A DNA stretch of 22,901 nucleotides from Elusimicrobiota bacterium (lineage in GTDB: Bacteria > Elusimicrobiota > UBA5214 > JBBAAG01): contig JBBAAG010000049.1 in assembly GCA_041658405.1 (NCBI GenBank), forward strand, positions 1 through 22,901, written 5' to 3'. The notes under the pieces are model-generated. The model was not told where the DNA came from, ran no database searches, and was given only the letters and a program-made list of their open reading frames with translations. The position numbers and the translations under genes are program-made. The number at the start of each line of letters is the position of its first letter. Positions within the stretch are counted from its first letter, which is position 1. Of this stretch, positions 1-8,659 are shown piece after piece.

Positions 1-1836
1 TCCCCTGCGGGTATTCTCTCCGGGCCTGTGGTATCCAACAACGCGCCTTCTATTTCCTGGACCGGGGAGACAGGATACACATGGGATGGATTGAACACGG
101 AAGTCGGTACTGCGACTGGAACGTACATATACCGCATAAGATATACGGACATAGATAATGATGCACCGTCAATCGGGTATCCTAAGGTTCATATACTAAA
201 ACATGGTACGGAGCTCAGCGGGAGCCCGTATACAATGGCAAGTGTTGACCCTGTACAGTATTCAGGAGGTAAAGTGTACTCATTCACACTTACCACAGGG
301 TTATTATCAAAATCAACAGCGTATACATATTATTTTGAAGCATACGATATACAAGGCGCAACGGCTGTTTACGTTCAGCCAGGCGTCATCGATGCACCTG
401 ATATCGTTAATATTGCGCCGGTACTTGCATGGACAGGAGAAGCGGGTTTTGAAAGTGACGGATTGAATAATGAAACTGGAACATCTTCAACTACATTTGT
501 GTATCATGTTTTATATACTGATACCGACAACGACTCGCCGAAGAACGGGTATCCCAAAGTTTATATAAAGAAAGACGGTATTGCGTTGAACGGGAGTCCT
601 TATGCAATGACGTATTCTACGGGTGATTATTCTACTGGCGCTGTATATCTGTTTAATATTGCCGCTCTGGCAGGGTGTACTAATTACATATACTATTTTG
701 AAGCATACGACGTTGAGAGTGCGACTGCAACCGGACTGAACGGAAATATTATTAGCGCGCCGGATGTAAATAACGCGCCTGTACTATCTTTCACAGGGGG
801 AGCCCAGTATTTAAACGACGGGTTAAACTTTGACTCAGGAGTTTCAACCACAGTATTTATCTACCGCATAAAGTATGCGGATATTGACGGTAACCAACCT
901 GCTGAAGGATATCCTAAAGTTCATGTTTTGAAACCAAACAGTAACAATATTGATACGGTATTTACGATGACAGCAGTTGATAGCAATACTTATACTTCCG
1001 GGCGTATATACGAATTTTCAACAACCTTTACACCCGGTACGGTGTATACATACTACTTTGAAGCTTGCGATATTTTAAGCAGTAGTAGTACAGCAGTCGT
1101 TGTCACACAACTTCTTCCCGGGCCGACGGTTTACATTGAATACATAGTATCCTCTTCTACGAATGTTTCAGTTAATGAACAGAAAACTGTACGTATCAGC
1201 CCTGAGACCGGAGAGATGAAGGTTATGATAAACGAACGAACGTTTGCGGAAAATGTAACAGTCAATATCTCTACTATCATCGTAAGTGTTGTAAGGGAAC
1301 AACAAATGAAACCCACGACTATAGGGTTGGAGATCAAGACTGATAAACAAATACAGCCGGTAAAAGAGGTTACAATTGCTTTGTCTTATCGTGATGGCGA
1401 TATTCTTGGGATGGATGAAAATAAATTTATTGTATGCCGTTACGATGAGGTAAACATGCTCTGGATTCCGTTACCGACAAGACGGTATGCGGATAATAAT
1501 TATATTGAAGGCCTTACGGATCATCTATCCAAATTCGCAATTATGCAGTTTATGCCGGGTGCCAATGTGCAGGGGGTTAAGGTTTATCCAAATCCGTTTA
1601 ATCCATTAAAGCATATTCAAGGTATGACAATCATGAATCTTACAGAAAATGCAAATGTTGGGATATACTCAATCTCAGGTGAACTTGTGCGTAAAATTGA
1701 AGAACGCGATGGTGATGGATTATGCATTTGGGACGGCAAAAATGATACCGGTGAGTACGTGTCAACCAGTATCTACGTTATTGTAGTAAAAGGGCCCGGT
1801 GACGTTAAGAAAGCTAAGATTGCTGTTATAAGATAG
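1..1836 (+). CDS. Large repeat-containing surface protein with FlgD-like C-terminal domain (5'-partial)
   Basis: The reading frame is open from base 1, and the first residues (SPAGILSGPVV) match the tail of a repeat unit, so the gene begins upstream; the ATG-like start at 28 is internal. What is present: three imperfect repeats of about 120 residues, each starting AP-x-(I/L)-x-(W/F)-TG and ending YYFEA(Y/C)D. After these comes a beta-rich region ending in a ZU5-like segment (W-I-P-L-P ... L-S-K-F-A-I-M), then a FlgD-like tail (VKVYPNPFNP ... IWDGKNDTGEYV). Such tails act as C-terminal sorting or anchoring domains in secreted proteins of Bacteroidetes and several candidate phyla. No catalytic domain is visible in this part. 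Likely an exported adhesin or structural protein. The cytidine deaminase gene follows closely. Confidence 0.85.
   Translation, partial: SPAGILSGPVVSNNAPSISWTGETGYTWDGLNTEVGTATGTYIYRIRYTDIDNDAPSIGYPKVHILKHGTELSGSPYTMASVDPVQYSGGKVYSFTLTTGLLSKSTAYTYYFEAYDIQGATAVYVQPGVIDAPDIVNIAPVLAWTGEAGFESDGLNNETGTSSTTFVYHVLYTDTDNDSPKNGYPKVYIKKDGIALNGSPYAMTYSTGDYSTGAVYLFNIAALAGCTNYIYYFEAYDVESATATGLNGNIISAPDVNNAPVLSFTGGAQYLNDGLNFDSGVSTTVFIYRIKYADIDGNQPAEGYPKVHVLKPNSNNIDTVFTMTAVDSNTYTSGRIYEFSTTFTPGTVYTYYFEACDILSSSSTAVVVTQLLPGPTVYIEYIVSSSTNVSVNEQKTVRISPETGEMKVMINERTFAENVTVNISTIIVSVVREQQMKPTTIGLEIKTDKQIQPVKEVTIALSYRDGDILGMDENKFIVCRYDEVNMLWIPLPTRRYADNNYIEGLTDHLSKFAIMQFMPGANVQGVKVYPNPFNPLKHIQGMTIMNLTENANVGIYSISGELVRKIEERDGDGLCIWDGKNDTGEYVSTSIYVIVVKGPGDVKKAKIAVIR
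43..1125 (+). repeat. Three tandem ~120-residue Ig-like repeats
   Basis: Repeat units begin near 43, 415 and 775 (periods 372 and 360 nt). Each has the pattern APxxxxTG...DGLN...YR(I/V)(R/K)YxD(I/T)D...GYPKVxxxK...YYFEA(Y/C)D. Conservation reaches DNA level: the 17-mer TATTTTGAAGCATACGA occurs exactly at 331-347 and 694-710. The first bases of the window are the end of a further copy, so the array continues upstream. Confidence 0.8.
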
Positions 1837-1865
1837 ATGCTAATTTTATGAAAGGTGTTGTTAGT

Positions 1866-2264
1866 ATGTATAACAATAAAAAAATTAATTACTCAATACT
1901 GTTAAAGTCAGCAACCCGTGTGCGTGAGCGGTCATATTCTCCTTATTCAAAGTTAAAAATCGGTGCGGCAGTACTGACAAAAACAGGGAAGGTATTTACC
2001 GGTACAAACGTTGAGAACGCGTCTTATGGTTTGACGATCTGCGCGGAACGCGTAGCGGTCTTCAACGCAGTTACTGCCGGGGAGAAAGAAATAATTGCCG
2101 TTGCAATTGCCGGCCCGAAAGGGAAACCGGTACCGCCCTGTGGTGCGTGCCGCCAGGTGCTCTCTGAGTTCGGGTGTGACGTATCAATACTGTTCCCTGC
2201 AAAAAACGGGAAGTATATAGAAAAAAAATTGTCCGAATTGTTACCTGACAGTTTTGGTAAATAA
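1866..2264 (+). CDS. cdd: Cytidine deaminase
   Basis: Zinc-dependent deaminase that converts cytidine and deoxycytidine to uridine and deoxyuridine in pyrimidine salvage; a soluble cytoplasmic enzyme. Its 132 residues are close to the usual length for the homotetrameric bacterial family. The signature is complete: substrate-side S-P-Y-S-K and N-V-E-N-A-S-Y-G, zinc ligand plus proton shuttle C-A-E (C59, E61), and P-C-G-A-C (C92, C95). An in-frame ATG lies at 1848, but AAAGGTG at about 1851-1857 is well placed for the ATG at 1866 and the family N-terminus also fits the shorter form, so I chose 1866. It follows the surface-protein gene by under 30 bases. The dGTPase homologue downstream is another nucleotide-pool enzyme, but the two are separated by other genes. 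Confidence 0.95.
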   Translation: MYNNKKINYSILLKSATRVRERSYSPYSKLKIGAAVLTKTGKVFTGTNVENASYGLTICAERVAVFNAVTAGEKEIIAVAIAGPKGKPVPPCGACRQVLSEFGCDVSILFPAKNGKYIEKKLSELLPDSFGK

Positions 2265-2308
2265 TAGTTATAGTTTATCCCTGCTTTTCAATATCCAATT
2301 TTTTATTG

Positions 2309-2337
2309 TTGAAATGTTGTAGTCATTATATTAGAAT
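2309..2337 (+). promoter_or_regulatory. Sigma70-type promoter for the solute-binding protein gene
   Basis: TTGAAA (2309-2314) and TAGAAT (2332-2337) are separated by 17 bases; each hexamer matches consensus at 5 of 6 positions. The predicted start near 2344 gives a leader of about 40 nt holding the strong AGGGAGGA (2373-2380) before the ATG at 2385. Confidence 0.55.
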
Positions 2338-2384
2338 ACATAAATGTTTATATTAGAAATCAATAAATAATTAGGGAGGAACTT

Positions 2385-3635
2385 ATGGGTTTACGCACAA
2401 AATCGAGCAAGTTATCGCTGGTCTTAGCGTTAGTATTGTTCACTCAATGTTTGCCCGCTGTGTTTGCAGAAGAGAAAATAACGCTTACCTGGTGGCACTT
2501 TTGGGGTGATGAAACAGGTAAGAAAGCTATTACTGAACTTATCACGAAGTACCAGGAGATTAATCCGGGTGTACAGATTGTGACAAAAGAATTGACATAC
2601 GATACCGGGAAAGAAGTAATTTCTAAAGCATTCTTTGACAATACTGCACCGGATATTATTGAACTCGGGTCGGATTGGGTGCCGGAGTATTCAATAAAGA
2701 ATTTATTGCTTAACATAACACCTGCAGCACGTGATGTTGAGGTTGATTTCAAAGGATGGTCTTACGTTACTCTGGAAGATAAGATTTACGGGTTTCCATG
2801 GCTGCTAGATACCCGCGTGATATTTTATAATAAAGCGTTGTTAAAACAAGCAGGGTTTGACCCAGAGAAACCGCCGCAGACATGGCCGCAGTTTTATAAT
2901 GCCATAAAAAAAATTGACCTCCTGAGCAGGGATACTTATGGTTTTGGTATGAATTCCAGAGATAAAGGTATACTTTATAAAAAATTACTTGCTTTTATTT
3001 GGAGCAATAACGGCCTGATACTTAGTGAAGACGGGAAAACGTGCCTCATAGAAACACGTCAGGTGAGGGAAGCGTTAGAGTATTACCTTAGTTTGAAGCC
3101 ATACTCAAAAGTCGGCCCGCAACGCGAGCTTGATAAAGCGTTTTATGAAGGGAAACTGGGTTTCTGGTTATCCGGCAGCTGGGTTATTTGGAGGTCAGCA
3201 AAAGTTAATCCTAAACTCGAGTATGGAGTTATGTTATTCCCGAAACCTGACAAGAACGGTGCCAGCACGTCCTGGGCTGGAGGGCAGTACTTGGTGATCA
3301 ACAAAAACACTAAACATGCTGAACAGGCATTGGATTTTGTGAAATTTGTCGTGAGTAAAGACGCGGCATTGTATTTTGCTCAGAGTATAGGGTTTTTATC
3401 ACCAGCAGCGAAGGAAGCTATGAACGACGCGTATTATCAGTTCCAGCCTGAACGCAAAAAAATACTTGAACAATTGGATACAGCAAAAGGTTCACCCGCG
3501 CATCTGCAGTGGACGTACATACAGGATATCCTGGATAACCGTTTTGCGGAAGCAATCGAGGATAAACTTACTGCAAACCAGGCAGTCATTAGTTGTAAAC
3601 GTGAAATTGATGAAATCCTTAAAGTCCTGAAATAA
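2385..3635 (+). CDS. ABC-type sugar-binding protein, extracellular family 1
   Basis: Periplasmic ligand-binding component of the kind that captures sugars or oligosaccharides for an ABC importer. It has 416 residues, normal for the family. The signal peptide has a basic start (MGLRTKSSK), a hydrophobic core and a likely cut after A28 (VFA-EE). The mature start LTWWHFWGDE, the segment APDIIELGSDWVPEY, and YGFPWLLDTRVIFYNKALLKQAGFD, followed by TWPQFYNAIKKI, are typical of SBP family 1. Later GKLGFWLSGSW and AGGQYLVINKNTKHAEQALDFVKF also fit. The start is fixed by AGGGAGGA five bases upstream. No MalF/MalG-type permease or ATPase gene lies beside it, so its transporter must be encoded elsewhere or it has another role. 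The ligand cannot be told from sequence. Confidence 0.9.
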   Translation: MGLRTKSSKLSLVLALVLFTQCLPAVFAEEKITLTWWHFWGDETGKKAITELITKYQEINPGVQIVTKELTYDTGKEVISKAFFDNTAPDIIELGSDWVPEYSIKNLLLNITPAARDVEVDFKGWSYVTLEDKIYGFPWLLDTRVIFYNKALLKQAGFDPEKPPQTWPQFYNAIKKIDLLSRDTYGFGMNSRDKGILYKKLLAFIWSNNGLILSEDGKTCLIETRQVREALEYYLSLKPYSKVGPQRELDKAFYEGKLGFWLSGSWVIWRSAKVNPKLEYGVMLFPKPDKNGASTSWAGGQYLVINKNTKHAEQALDFVKFVVSKDAALYFAQSIGFLSPAAKEAMNDAYYQFQPERKKILEQLDTAKGSPAHLQWTYIQDILDNRFAEAIEDKLTANQAVISCKREIDEILKVLK

Positions 3636-3680
3636 TTGTTGTATTCGAAATCAGTATTAAAAAAGAAAGTTGTTAACTAA

Positions 3681-4385
3681 ATGATCCGCGCGATTATCTT
3701 TGACATGGACAACACGTTGATGGATTTTATGAAGATGAAAAGAATGGCAGTTGAATCCGCAGCGGATGCTATGATTGATGCAGGGTTAGGGGTGCCGAAA
3801 GATAAACTTATCGCGCATATCTACCGTATATACGAGCGTGAAGGAATAGAAGACCAGCAGATATTTAATAAAGTACTAACTGAAATATCTGGTAAAATTG
3901 AATACAAAATCCTGGCTGCGGGGATCGTGGGATACCGTCGTGCGAAGGAAGGCGTGATGAGTTTATATCCGCATGTGCATCTTACCCTTACGACATTAAC
4001 TAAGATAGGATTAAAGATGGCGGTAGTTTCTGACGCTCCGAGGTTACCCGTATGGATGCGTATCTGTTCGCTTGAACTACAACACTATTTTGATGCTGTG
4101 GTAACATTCGATGATAGCGGTGAACGTAAACCTTCCGCAAAACCGTTCCAGATGGCACTTGACCAGCTGGGTGTAGCTCCGACAAAAGCGTTGATGATAG
4201 GTGATTGGGCAGAACGTGATATTTTAGGTGCAAAACAACTTGGTATGCGTGCGGTATGGGCGAAATACGGTAATTTATTTGAAACAGCGGTTTCCGGTGC
4301 GGATTATGAGATCGATGATGTGATAGAACTTATCGATATTATCAAACGCGAGAATGAAGGGCAGTTGGGGTTGTTCAAGAAATGA
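3681..4385 (+). CDS. HAD-superfamily phosphatase (subfamily IA-like)
   Basis: Haloacid-dehalogenase-fold hydrolase, probably a small-molecule phosphatase in the cytoplasm. It has 234 residues. Motif I is FDMDNT, with nucleophile D8 and acid/base D10; motif II is VVSDAP (S117); motif III is RKPSAKPF (K150); motif IV is IGDWAERDILGAK (D175, D180). The helical cap between motifs I and II puts it with the phosphoglycolate phosphatase / YjjG-like / HAD-IA group. The substrate is unknown. Its stop overlaps the next start (ATGA at 4382-4385), implying translational coupling with the dGTPase homologue. That would suit a role on nucleoside monophosphates such as YjjG-type clean-up, but this is inference from position only. 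The Shine-Dalgarno sequence is weak. Confidence 0.88.
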   Translation: MIRAIIFDMDNTLMDFMKMKRMAVESAADAMIDAGLGVPKDKLIAHIYRIYEREGIEDQQIFNKVLTEISGKIEYKILAAGIVGYRRAKEGVMSLYPHVHLTLTTLTKIGLKMAVVSDAPRLPVWMRICSLELQHYFDAVVTFDDSGERKPSAKPFQMALDQLGVAPTKALMIGDWAERDILGAKQLGMRAVWAKYGNLFETAVSGADYEIDDVIELIDIIKRENEGQLGLFKK

Positions 4386-5422
4386 CAGCAGGGGAAGAGT
4401 TGCATATCCGTGAACAACTTGAAAAACAGGAACATGAAAGGCTGTCTAGATACGCGCAGCTGGCTTCTGCATCTGCCGGACGAAAGGTAAAAGAAGAAGA
4501 ATCCGTCCTCCGTACGTGTTATCAACGGGATAAAGACAGAATCCTGCATTCGTTATACTTCCGGCTGTTAAAATATAAAACTAACGTTTTTCTGTCCACT
4601 AGCGGCGAAAAGTTTCGTACACGGTTAACTCATACTCTTGAAGTATCGCAGATTGCGCGTACAATCTGCCGTGCGTTAAATCTTAATGAGGACCTTGCAG
4701 AAGCTATTTCTTTAGGGCATGACCTCGGGCATACGCCGTTTGGGCATACAGGGGAAGAAGTATTGAATAAATTGTCCCCGACAGGTTTTCATCACGCACA
4801 GCAATCGTTACGCGTAGTGGATAAACTGGAAAAAAATGGTAAGGGATTAAACCTTACCTCTGAAGTACGGGATGGTATTGTCAAACATTCAAAAGGTACT
4901 AAAACGTTGCATGAAGTACATGACAAAGTCATTGAATATCAGGATGTTGCTACGCTGGAAGGCGTGGTTGTACAGTATTCTGACTGGATCGCTTATATTA
5001 ACCATGATATAGATGACGCTATTGAGATGGGGTTAATTACTATGGACAGCCTTCCAAAGGAAGCGGTGGAGGTTCTCGGGGTTACACACGGTAAACGCGT
5101 GAATACCATGGTATTGGATATCGTAGGTAATAGCCGTGATTCTGCGAAGTTAAAAATGAGTAAAACTGTCTTGGAAGCAACTGAAATCCTGCGTGCGTTT
5201 ATGTACCGTGAAGTATACAAACTGCCGTCAGTAAAGAACAGGATGGATAAAGCGTATACCATAATCGCGTTTCTTTATAAATACTATATGGACAATACAG
5301 ATTATGCGTTAAAGGAATATCCGTGGTTAGCAAATGAACTGCCTTACCGTATTACTACCGATATTATATCTTCAATGACTGATACAACCGCGCAGGCGGT
5401 TTACCGCAAGCTCATTAGGTAA
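4382..5422 (+). CDS. dgt: dGTPase-like HD-domain triphosphohydrolase
   Basis: Predicted deoxynucleoside triphosphate triphosphohydrolase, which cleaves dNTPs (classically dGTP) to the nucleoside and tripolyphosphate and so adjusts the dNTP pool. It has 346 residues, within the range of the shorter, non-E. coli-type family. The HD metal site is complete: H84 (RLTHTLEV), H113-D114 (LGHDLGHTPFGH, with H117 and H122) and D201 (QYSDWIAYINHDIDDA). FHHAQQSLRV (about 136-145) matches the family's substrate-site region. The N-terminal 50 residues are charged and helical. It overlaps the HAD gene by 4 nt and is followed 11 bases later by the PLD-like gene, so co-transcription is likely. Substrate specificity among dNTPs cannot be judged from sequence alone. 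Confidence 0.9.
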   Translation: MTAGEELHIREQLEKQEHERLSRYAQLASASAGRKVKEEESVLRTCYQRDKDRILHSLYFRLLKYKTNVFLSTSGEKFRTRLTHTLEVSQIARTICRALNLNEDLAEAISLGHDLGHTPFGHTGEEVLNKLSPTGFHHAQQSLRVVDKLEKNGKGLNLTSEVRDGIVKHSKGTKTLHEVHDKVIEYQDVATLEGVVVQYSDWIAYINHDIDDAIEMGLITMDSLPKEAVEVLGVTHGKRVNTMVLDIVGNSRDSAKLKMSKTVLEATEILRAFMYREVYKLPSVKNRMDKAYTIIAFLYKYYMDNTDYALKEYPWLANELPYRITTDIISSMTDTTAQAVYRKLIR

Positions 5423-5433
5423 GAACATTTCCT

Positions 5434-6846
5434 ATGACAGCAAAAAAAGGTTGTAATGTACCGATAGTTTTATACTGTTTAATACTTTTATCTACACCTT
5501 TTCTCCAGGCGAAAGAGCAGATAGAAACTATATTTAATTCACCTCCGAACAGTGATCACAGTATCCTTAATCCCAACGAAACTATTGATGATACCGTCTG
5601 TAACTTTTTAAACCGTGCACTGCCGGGAGATATGGTGTACATCGCGGCTTATAATATTTCCGGCACAAAAATCAAAACTGCGTTTATGGATACCGTTACG
5701 CGTATCGGTAAAAATGCGGTGTTCCTGATCTACGAAAAAAGTAATACCGCAAATTTTATGGAAGTACTTGGTCCCGGTAAAATTGAAAACTTTAAGGATG
5801 ATGGAACCACGGATAGCGCGAAGTTGATGCATAATAAGTTTATTGTGATAAAAGATAAGGCCGTACTTACAGGATCATATAATTTCACGGTGAATGCAGC
5901 TTATAACGATAACAACAATATTGTAATAATAACCTCGCGTGAAGTTGCCAGATTGTACGAGATGGAATTCAAAAATATGTATGATACCGGCATTTTCGGA
6001 GCAACTAAAAGTACGTCAACACACAATCCTTGGTGGAATGGGTGTAGCGTGGACGTCGGAGGGGCTCTCGTTGATGTATGGTTCTCGCCATACTCCATAC
6101 CGGGACAGACTAACACGGAGATTAAGGCTGAACTTAAATCCGCAATACAGGAGGTAAACTTCGCAGTGTATACCATCGGATTGAATACCGGTATTGATAA
6201 TGAATTAATAAATCTTAAGAATAACAGCGTGGCAGTTAACGGTATTCTTGAAAAAAGCCAGGTAATGGCATCGTATGATAATATGAAATCCGCAGGGGTT
6301 AATGTAATAGAAGACCTAAATCCCGGCCTTATGCATCACAAGTACGCGGTAATAGATCCCGGGTTAAGTACTGCGAAAGTTATAACAGGCTCACATAATT
6401 GGACAACCACAGCGAATAATTGTAATGATGAGAATTTGGTAGTGATAAAATCGGAGTATATAGCAGGAAGATATGCTAGTGAGTTTAATAGTATGATGAA
6501 AACCTTTAACGCGCAGCATACTGATAGACGGGACTGCGGGCAGGTAATCCGTGAAATTAAGGTATATCCATCCCCTGCGGAAAAGTATGTAAAAATAAAT
6601 TTTATTATTGACATATCCCCGAGTAAAGCTGTCCTCAACGTATATTCTGCTGGGGGAAGAAGAGTTTATACACGCAATATTACTGCTGAGATTATTGGGA
6701 ACAGTTTTAACGAGTATATTTGGTATCTTGGTGACACTACCGGCACCCGTGTGCCTCCAGGATTGTATACTTTGGAAATCGTTGTACAGTCCACAGATGA
6801 AAAATGTACGGTTATACGCAAGAAAGTTGGTATAAAATCAATTTAA
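5434..6846 (+). CDS. Secreted double-HKD phospholipase D/nuclease-like protein with C-terminal sorting domain
   Basis: Predicted exported phosphodiesterase of the PLD superfamily, whose members cut phospholipids or DNA. It has 470 residues. An N-terminal signal peptide (about 1-26, LLSTPFLQA) is followed by two HKD half-sites. The first is H133-x-K135 with GSYN at 147-150 (nt 5830-5883). The second is H301-x-K303-(x4)-D308 with GSHN at 319-322 (nt 6334 on). Two half-sites in one chain can form a complete active site. In the first, the usual Asp position is K140, with D141 one step later. Residues 375-470 form a FlgD-like tail (IKVYPSPAEK ... PPGLYTLEI), like the three other tailed proteins here, implying export across the outer membrane. 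Context (dGTPase, MBL, ComEC) favours a nuclease over a lipase, but that is inference. There is no clear Shine-Dalgarno sequence; the start was chosen for the signal peptide. Confidence 0.85.
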   Translation: MTAKKGCNVPIVLYCLILLSTPFLQAKEQIETIFNSPPNSDHSILNPNETIDDTVCNFLNRALPGDMVYIAAYNISGTKIKTAFMDTVTRIGKNAVFLIYEKSNTANFMEVLGPGKIENFKDDGTTDSAKLMHNKFIVIKDKAVLTGSYNFTVNAAYNDNNNIVIITSREVARLYEMEFKNMYDTGIFGATKSTSTHNPWWNGCSVDVGGALVDVWFSPYSIPGQTNTEIKAELKSAIQEVNFAVYTIGLNTGIDNELINLKNNSVAVNGILEKSQVMASYDNMKSAGVNVIEDLNPGLMHHKYAVIDPGLSTAKVITGSHNWTTTANNCNDENLVVIKSEYIAGRYASEFNSMMKTFNAQHTDRRDCGQVIREIKVYPSPAEKYVKINFIIDISPSKAVLNVYSAGGRRVYTRNITAEIIGNSFNEYIWYLGDTTGTRVPPGLYTLEIVVQSTDEKCTVIRKKVGIKSI

Positions 6847-7676
6847 AACTCAAACGTGTGTATCTTATTGGATTGGTGTTTTTATCATTATTCTGGGTTG
6901 GGCGATGCGTTGCTGATGAGTTCGGAATGTGTAGTATTATACCTGGGATTGAAAACGTTTTTAATAATCCCGCTTTTTTCGTAAGCCAAACATTTGATAA
7001 TGACGGGAAAACCGGATTATTTACAGAATACCGGTCGAATTATGAAAAAGGTAACGCTTTTGGTATTTTTGCTGGATACTCAGATTCAGGCAGTATTGAT
7101 GCTTATGACGAGTATATGTCAAAAACAGGAAGTTATTCTGTAATAGATTTGCTAGCCGGAATTGTTTTTATTAACCGTTTGCTTGACAAAGTAGATTCCG
7201 GTGTTGCAGTGAGGTTGACCGGTTTAGCAGTGGATAATGAGTATACCTTTGGATATGGATTAGATGCCGGGGTGAGGTCTGAAACTGCGTATTTAGGGAT
7301 ACCGTTGATAGTTGCGGTTGGAATAAATAATTTTGGTAAAACTATCCGGGGAAACGCGGTTTATAATAATTATCATCTCGTAAAAGTTGGGCTTGTAATG
7401 TTGTTTAATAATATTGAATCATCCGTTGGGGTGGATACAGTTACGGATTTCAGGAGCGCAGCGGTTGTTTTGTCAGTTGAAAAAATGGTGTTTAATATAT
7501 TAACATTCTCTTTGGGGTACAGGTTCGATGAAATGTATATATTATCCGGTAGTGGGGTAAGTTTTGGGTTGGGAGTGAAGTACTTATTGATGCGTAAAGA
7601 ATTTGTATTGTTTTATTCATGGTCGCAGGAAGGGTTTAGTTCTCTTAACAGAGTCAGTTTGAGGATAGGGTTGTGA
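6804..7676 (+). CDS. Small outer-membrane beta-barrel protein, PorV/UPF0164-like
   Basis: Up to 290 residues. A basic stretch (KLKR) and a hydrophobic core (VYLIGLVFLSLFWVG) form a signal peptide ending near CVA-DEFG. The mature start EFGM...PGIENVFNNPAFF resembles the 'gmG...A...NPA' opening of PorV/UPF0164 outer-membrane proteins. The rest is alternating beta-strand sequence rich in G, Y and V (for example VFINRLLDKVDSGVAVRLTGLAV). The ATG at 6804 overlaps the PLD gene by 43 nt. A GTG at 6858 would give a start just after the PLD stop but would lose the basic residues, so I kept 6804; neither has a good Shine-Dalgarno sequence. Its stop overlaps the next start by 4 nt. It may help export or anchor the tailed PLD protein, by analogy with PorV shuttling in T9SS. 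Confidence 0.65.
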   Translation: MYGYTQESWYKINLKLKRVYLIGLVFLSLFWVGRCVADEFGMCSIIPGIENVFNNPAFFVSQTFDNDGKTGLFTEYRSNYEKGNAFGIFAGYSDSGSIDAYDEYMSKTGSYSVIDLLAGIVFINRLLDKVDSGVAVRLTGLAVDNEYTFGYGLDAGVRSETAYLGIPLIVAVGINNFGKTIRGNAVYNNYHLVKVGLVMLFNNIESSVGVDTVTDFRSAAVVLSVEKMVFNILTFSLGYRFDEMYILSGSGVSFGLGVKYLLMRKEFVLFYSWSQEGFSSLNRVSLRIGL

Positions 7677-8659
7677 ACTGTAAGGAAAAGATTTTTTTGA
7701 TTACAAAAAAAGTAGTAACCGCAATAGTTCTTGTGTCATTATGTTTTGTATCAACATCATTCTCAAAAGGTGTATTAAAAGTAATTTTTATGTACGTCGG
7801 ACAGGGTGATGCTACGCTGATGGTTATGCCCAACAATAAGGTTGTGCTTATAGATGGAGGGCCGGTTGAAGACTGGCGGAATTATGATGCTGGCAGAGAT
7901 ACTATCTTTCCGTTGCTACAGAGTATGGGTATTAATAAAATTGATTATATGTTCGCTACGCATCCGCATAGCGATCACGTTGGCGGGTTGAAATATTTAC
8001 TTCTAAATATTCTTACAGGATCGTATATTGAACCCGGGATACCGTATCCGACACCGATTTATAATCAGGTCCTCTCAGCAGTAAAGTTAAAAAAAGTTAA
8101 TTATATCCGTGCGCGGCGCGGTATGAATTTCCGTGAACTGGACCCGGATGTTTTGCTTGATGTATTATCTCCCGGTGAAACGCTTACTGCGGATGATCCT
8201 AATAATAATTCGTTAGTAATACATTGTAAGCACAATAAAGTTTATATCATGTTTCCAGGGGATGCGGAGAAGTTTATGGAGGAAGAAATTGTCAGCCTTT
8301 ACGGCAGCAGGCTGGAATCTAATATTCTTAAGGTAGGGCATCATGGTTCCATAACGTCTACTGTTTATGGCGCAGCATCTGCTCGCAATAGCAATATTAT
8401 AGCACTAGGCGGGTGTGTTATACCTCAACTCTGGAGTTTTGTAAAACCTAAATGGAGTACCTCTAACAAGTTTTTGGAAGCTGTAAATCCTGAAGTTGCG
8501 GTAATACAATGCGGTAAAAATAATAGGTACAGGTTTCCTTCAAAAAAAGTGGTGGATGGGTTGAACAGTATGAATATAAAGGTTTACCGTACGGATTTAA
8601 ACGGGAATGTTAAGGTTACTTCCGACGGTATAAAATATGAGGTTACGGCTGAGAAATGA
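7673..8659 (+). CDS. Exported stand-alone metallo-beta-lactamase-fold hydrolase, ComEC C-terminal-domain type
   Basis: 328 residues, starting at GTG with a good GAGGATAGGG just upstream and a GTGA overlap with the previous gene. The N-terminus is a hydrophobic signal (residues 14-30, SFSKG), so it acts outside the cytoplasm. The MBL fold opens with VGQGDATLM and VLIDGG, as in ComEC/Rec2 C-terminal domains. The metal site is intact: H97-P-H99-S-D101-H102 followed by VGG, then NNNSLV, FPGDAE (D196) and KVGHHGS (H222, H223). ComEC-type MBL domains are thought to degrade the non-transported DNA strand. The neighbouring ComEC has lost the key Asp of this site, so this protein may supply the activity in trans; that is a hypothesis. 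Other small exported MBL hydrolases of unknown substrate share this architecture. Confidence 0.88.
   Translation: MNCKEKIFLITKKVVTAIVLVSLCFVSTSFSKGVLKVIFMYVGQGDATLMVMPNNKVVLIDGGPVEDWRNYDAGRDTIFPLLQSMGINKIDYMFATHPHSDHVGGLKYLLLNILTGSYIEPGIPYPTPIYNQVLSAVKLKKVNYIRARRGMNFRELDPDVLLDVLSPGETLTADDPNNNSLVIHCKHNKVYIMFPGDAEKFMEEEIVSLYGSRLESNILKVGHHGSITSTVYGAASARNSNIIALGGCVIPQLWSFVKPKWSTSNKFLEAVNPEVAVIQCGKNNRYRFPSKKVVDGLNSMNIKVYRTDLNGNVKVTSDGIKYEVTAEK

Noticed and set aside
43..1125. Repeats considered as a CRISPR or DNA tandem repeat
   Set aside because: The period is about 360 nt, in frame, with diverged copies; it encodes protein repeats. No short direct repeats with unique spacers occur anywhere in the window.
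1848..1865. Upstream ATG for cytidine deaminase
   Set aside because: The AAAGGTG ribosome site lies within this stretch and serves the ATG at 1866; the family N-terminus also matches the shorter protein.
2287..2315. Weak hairpin with a T-run after cytidine deaminase as a terminator
   Set aside because: Only about 5 AT-rich base pairs with a bulge can form; too weak to call.
3681..5422. HAD plus dGTPase as a phage-defence system
   Set aside because: No defence partner, toxin or mobile-element context is present, and dGTPases are common housekeeping genes.
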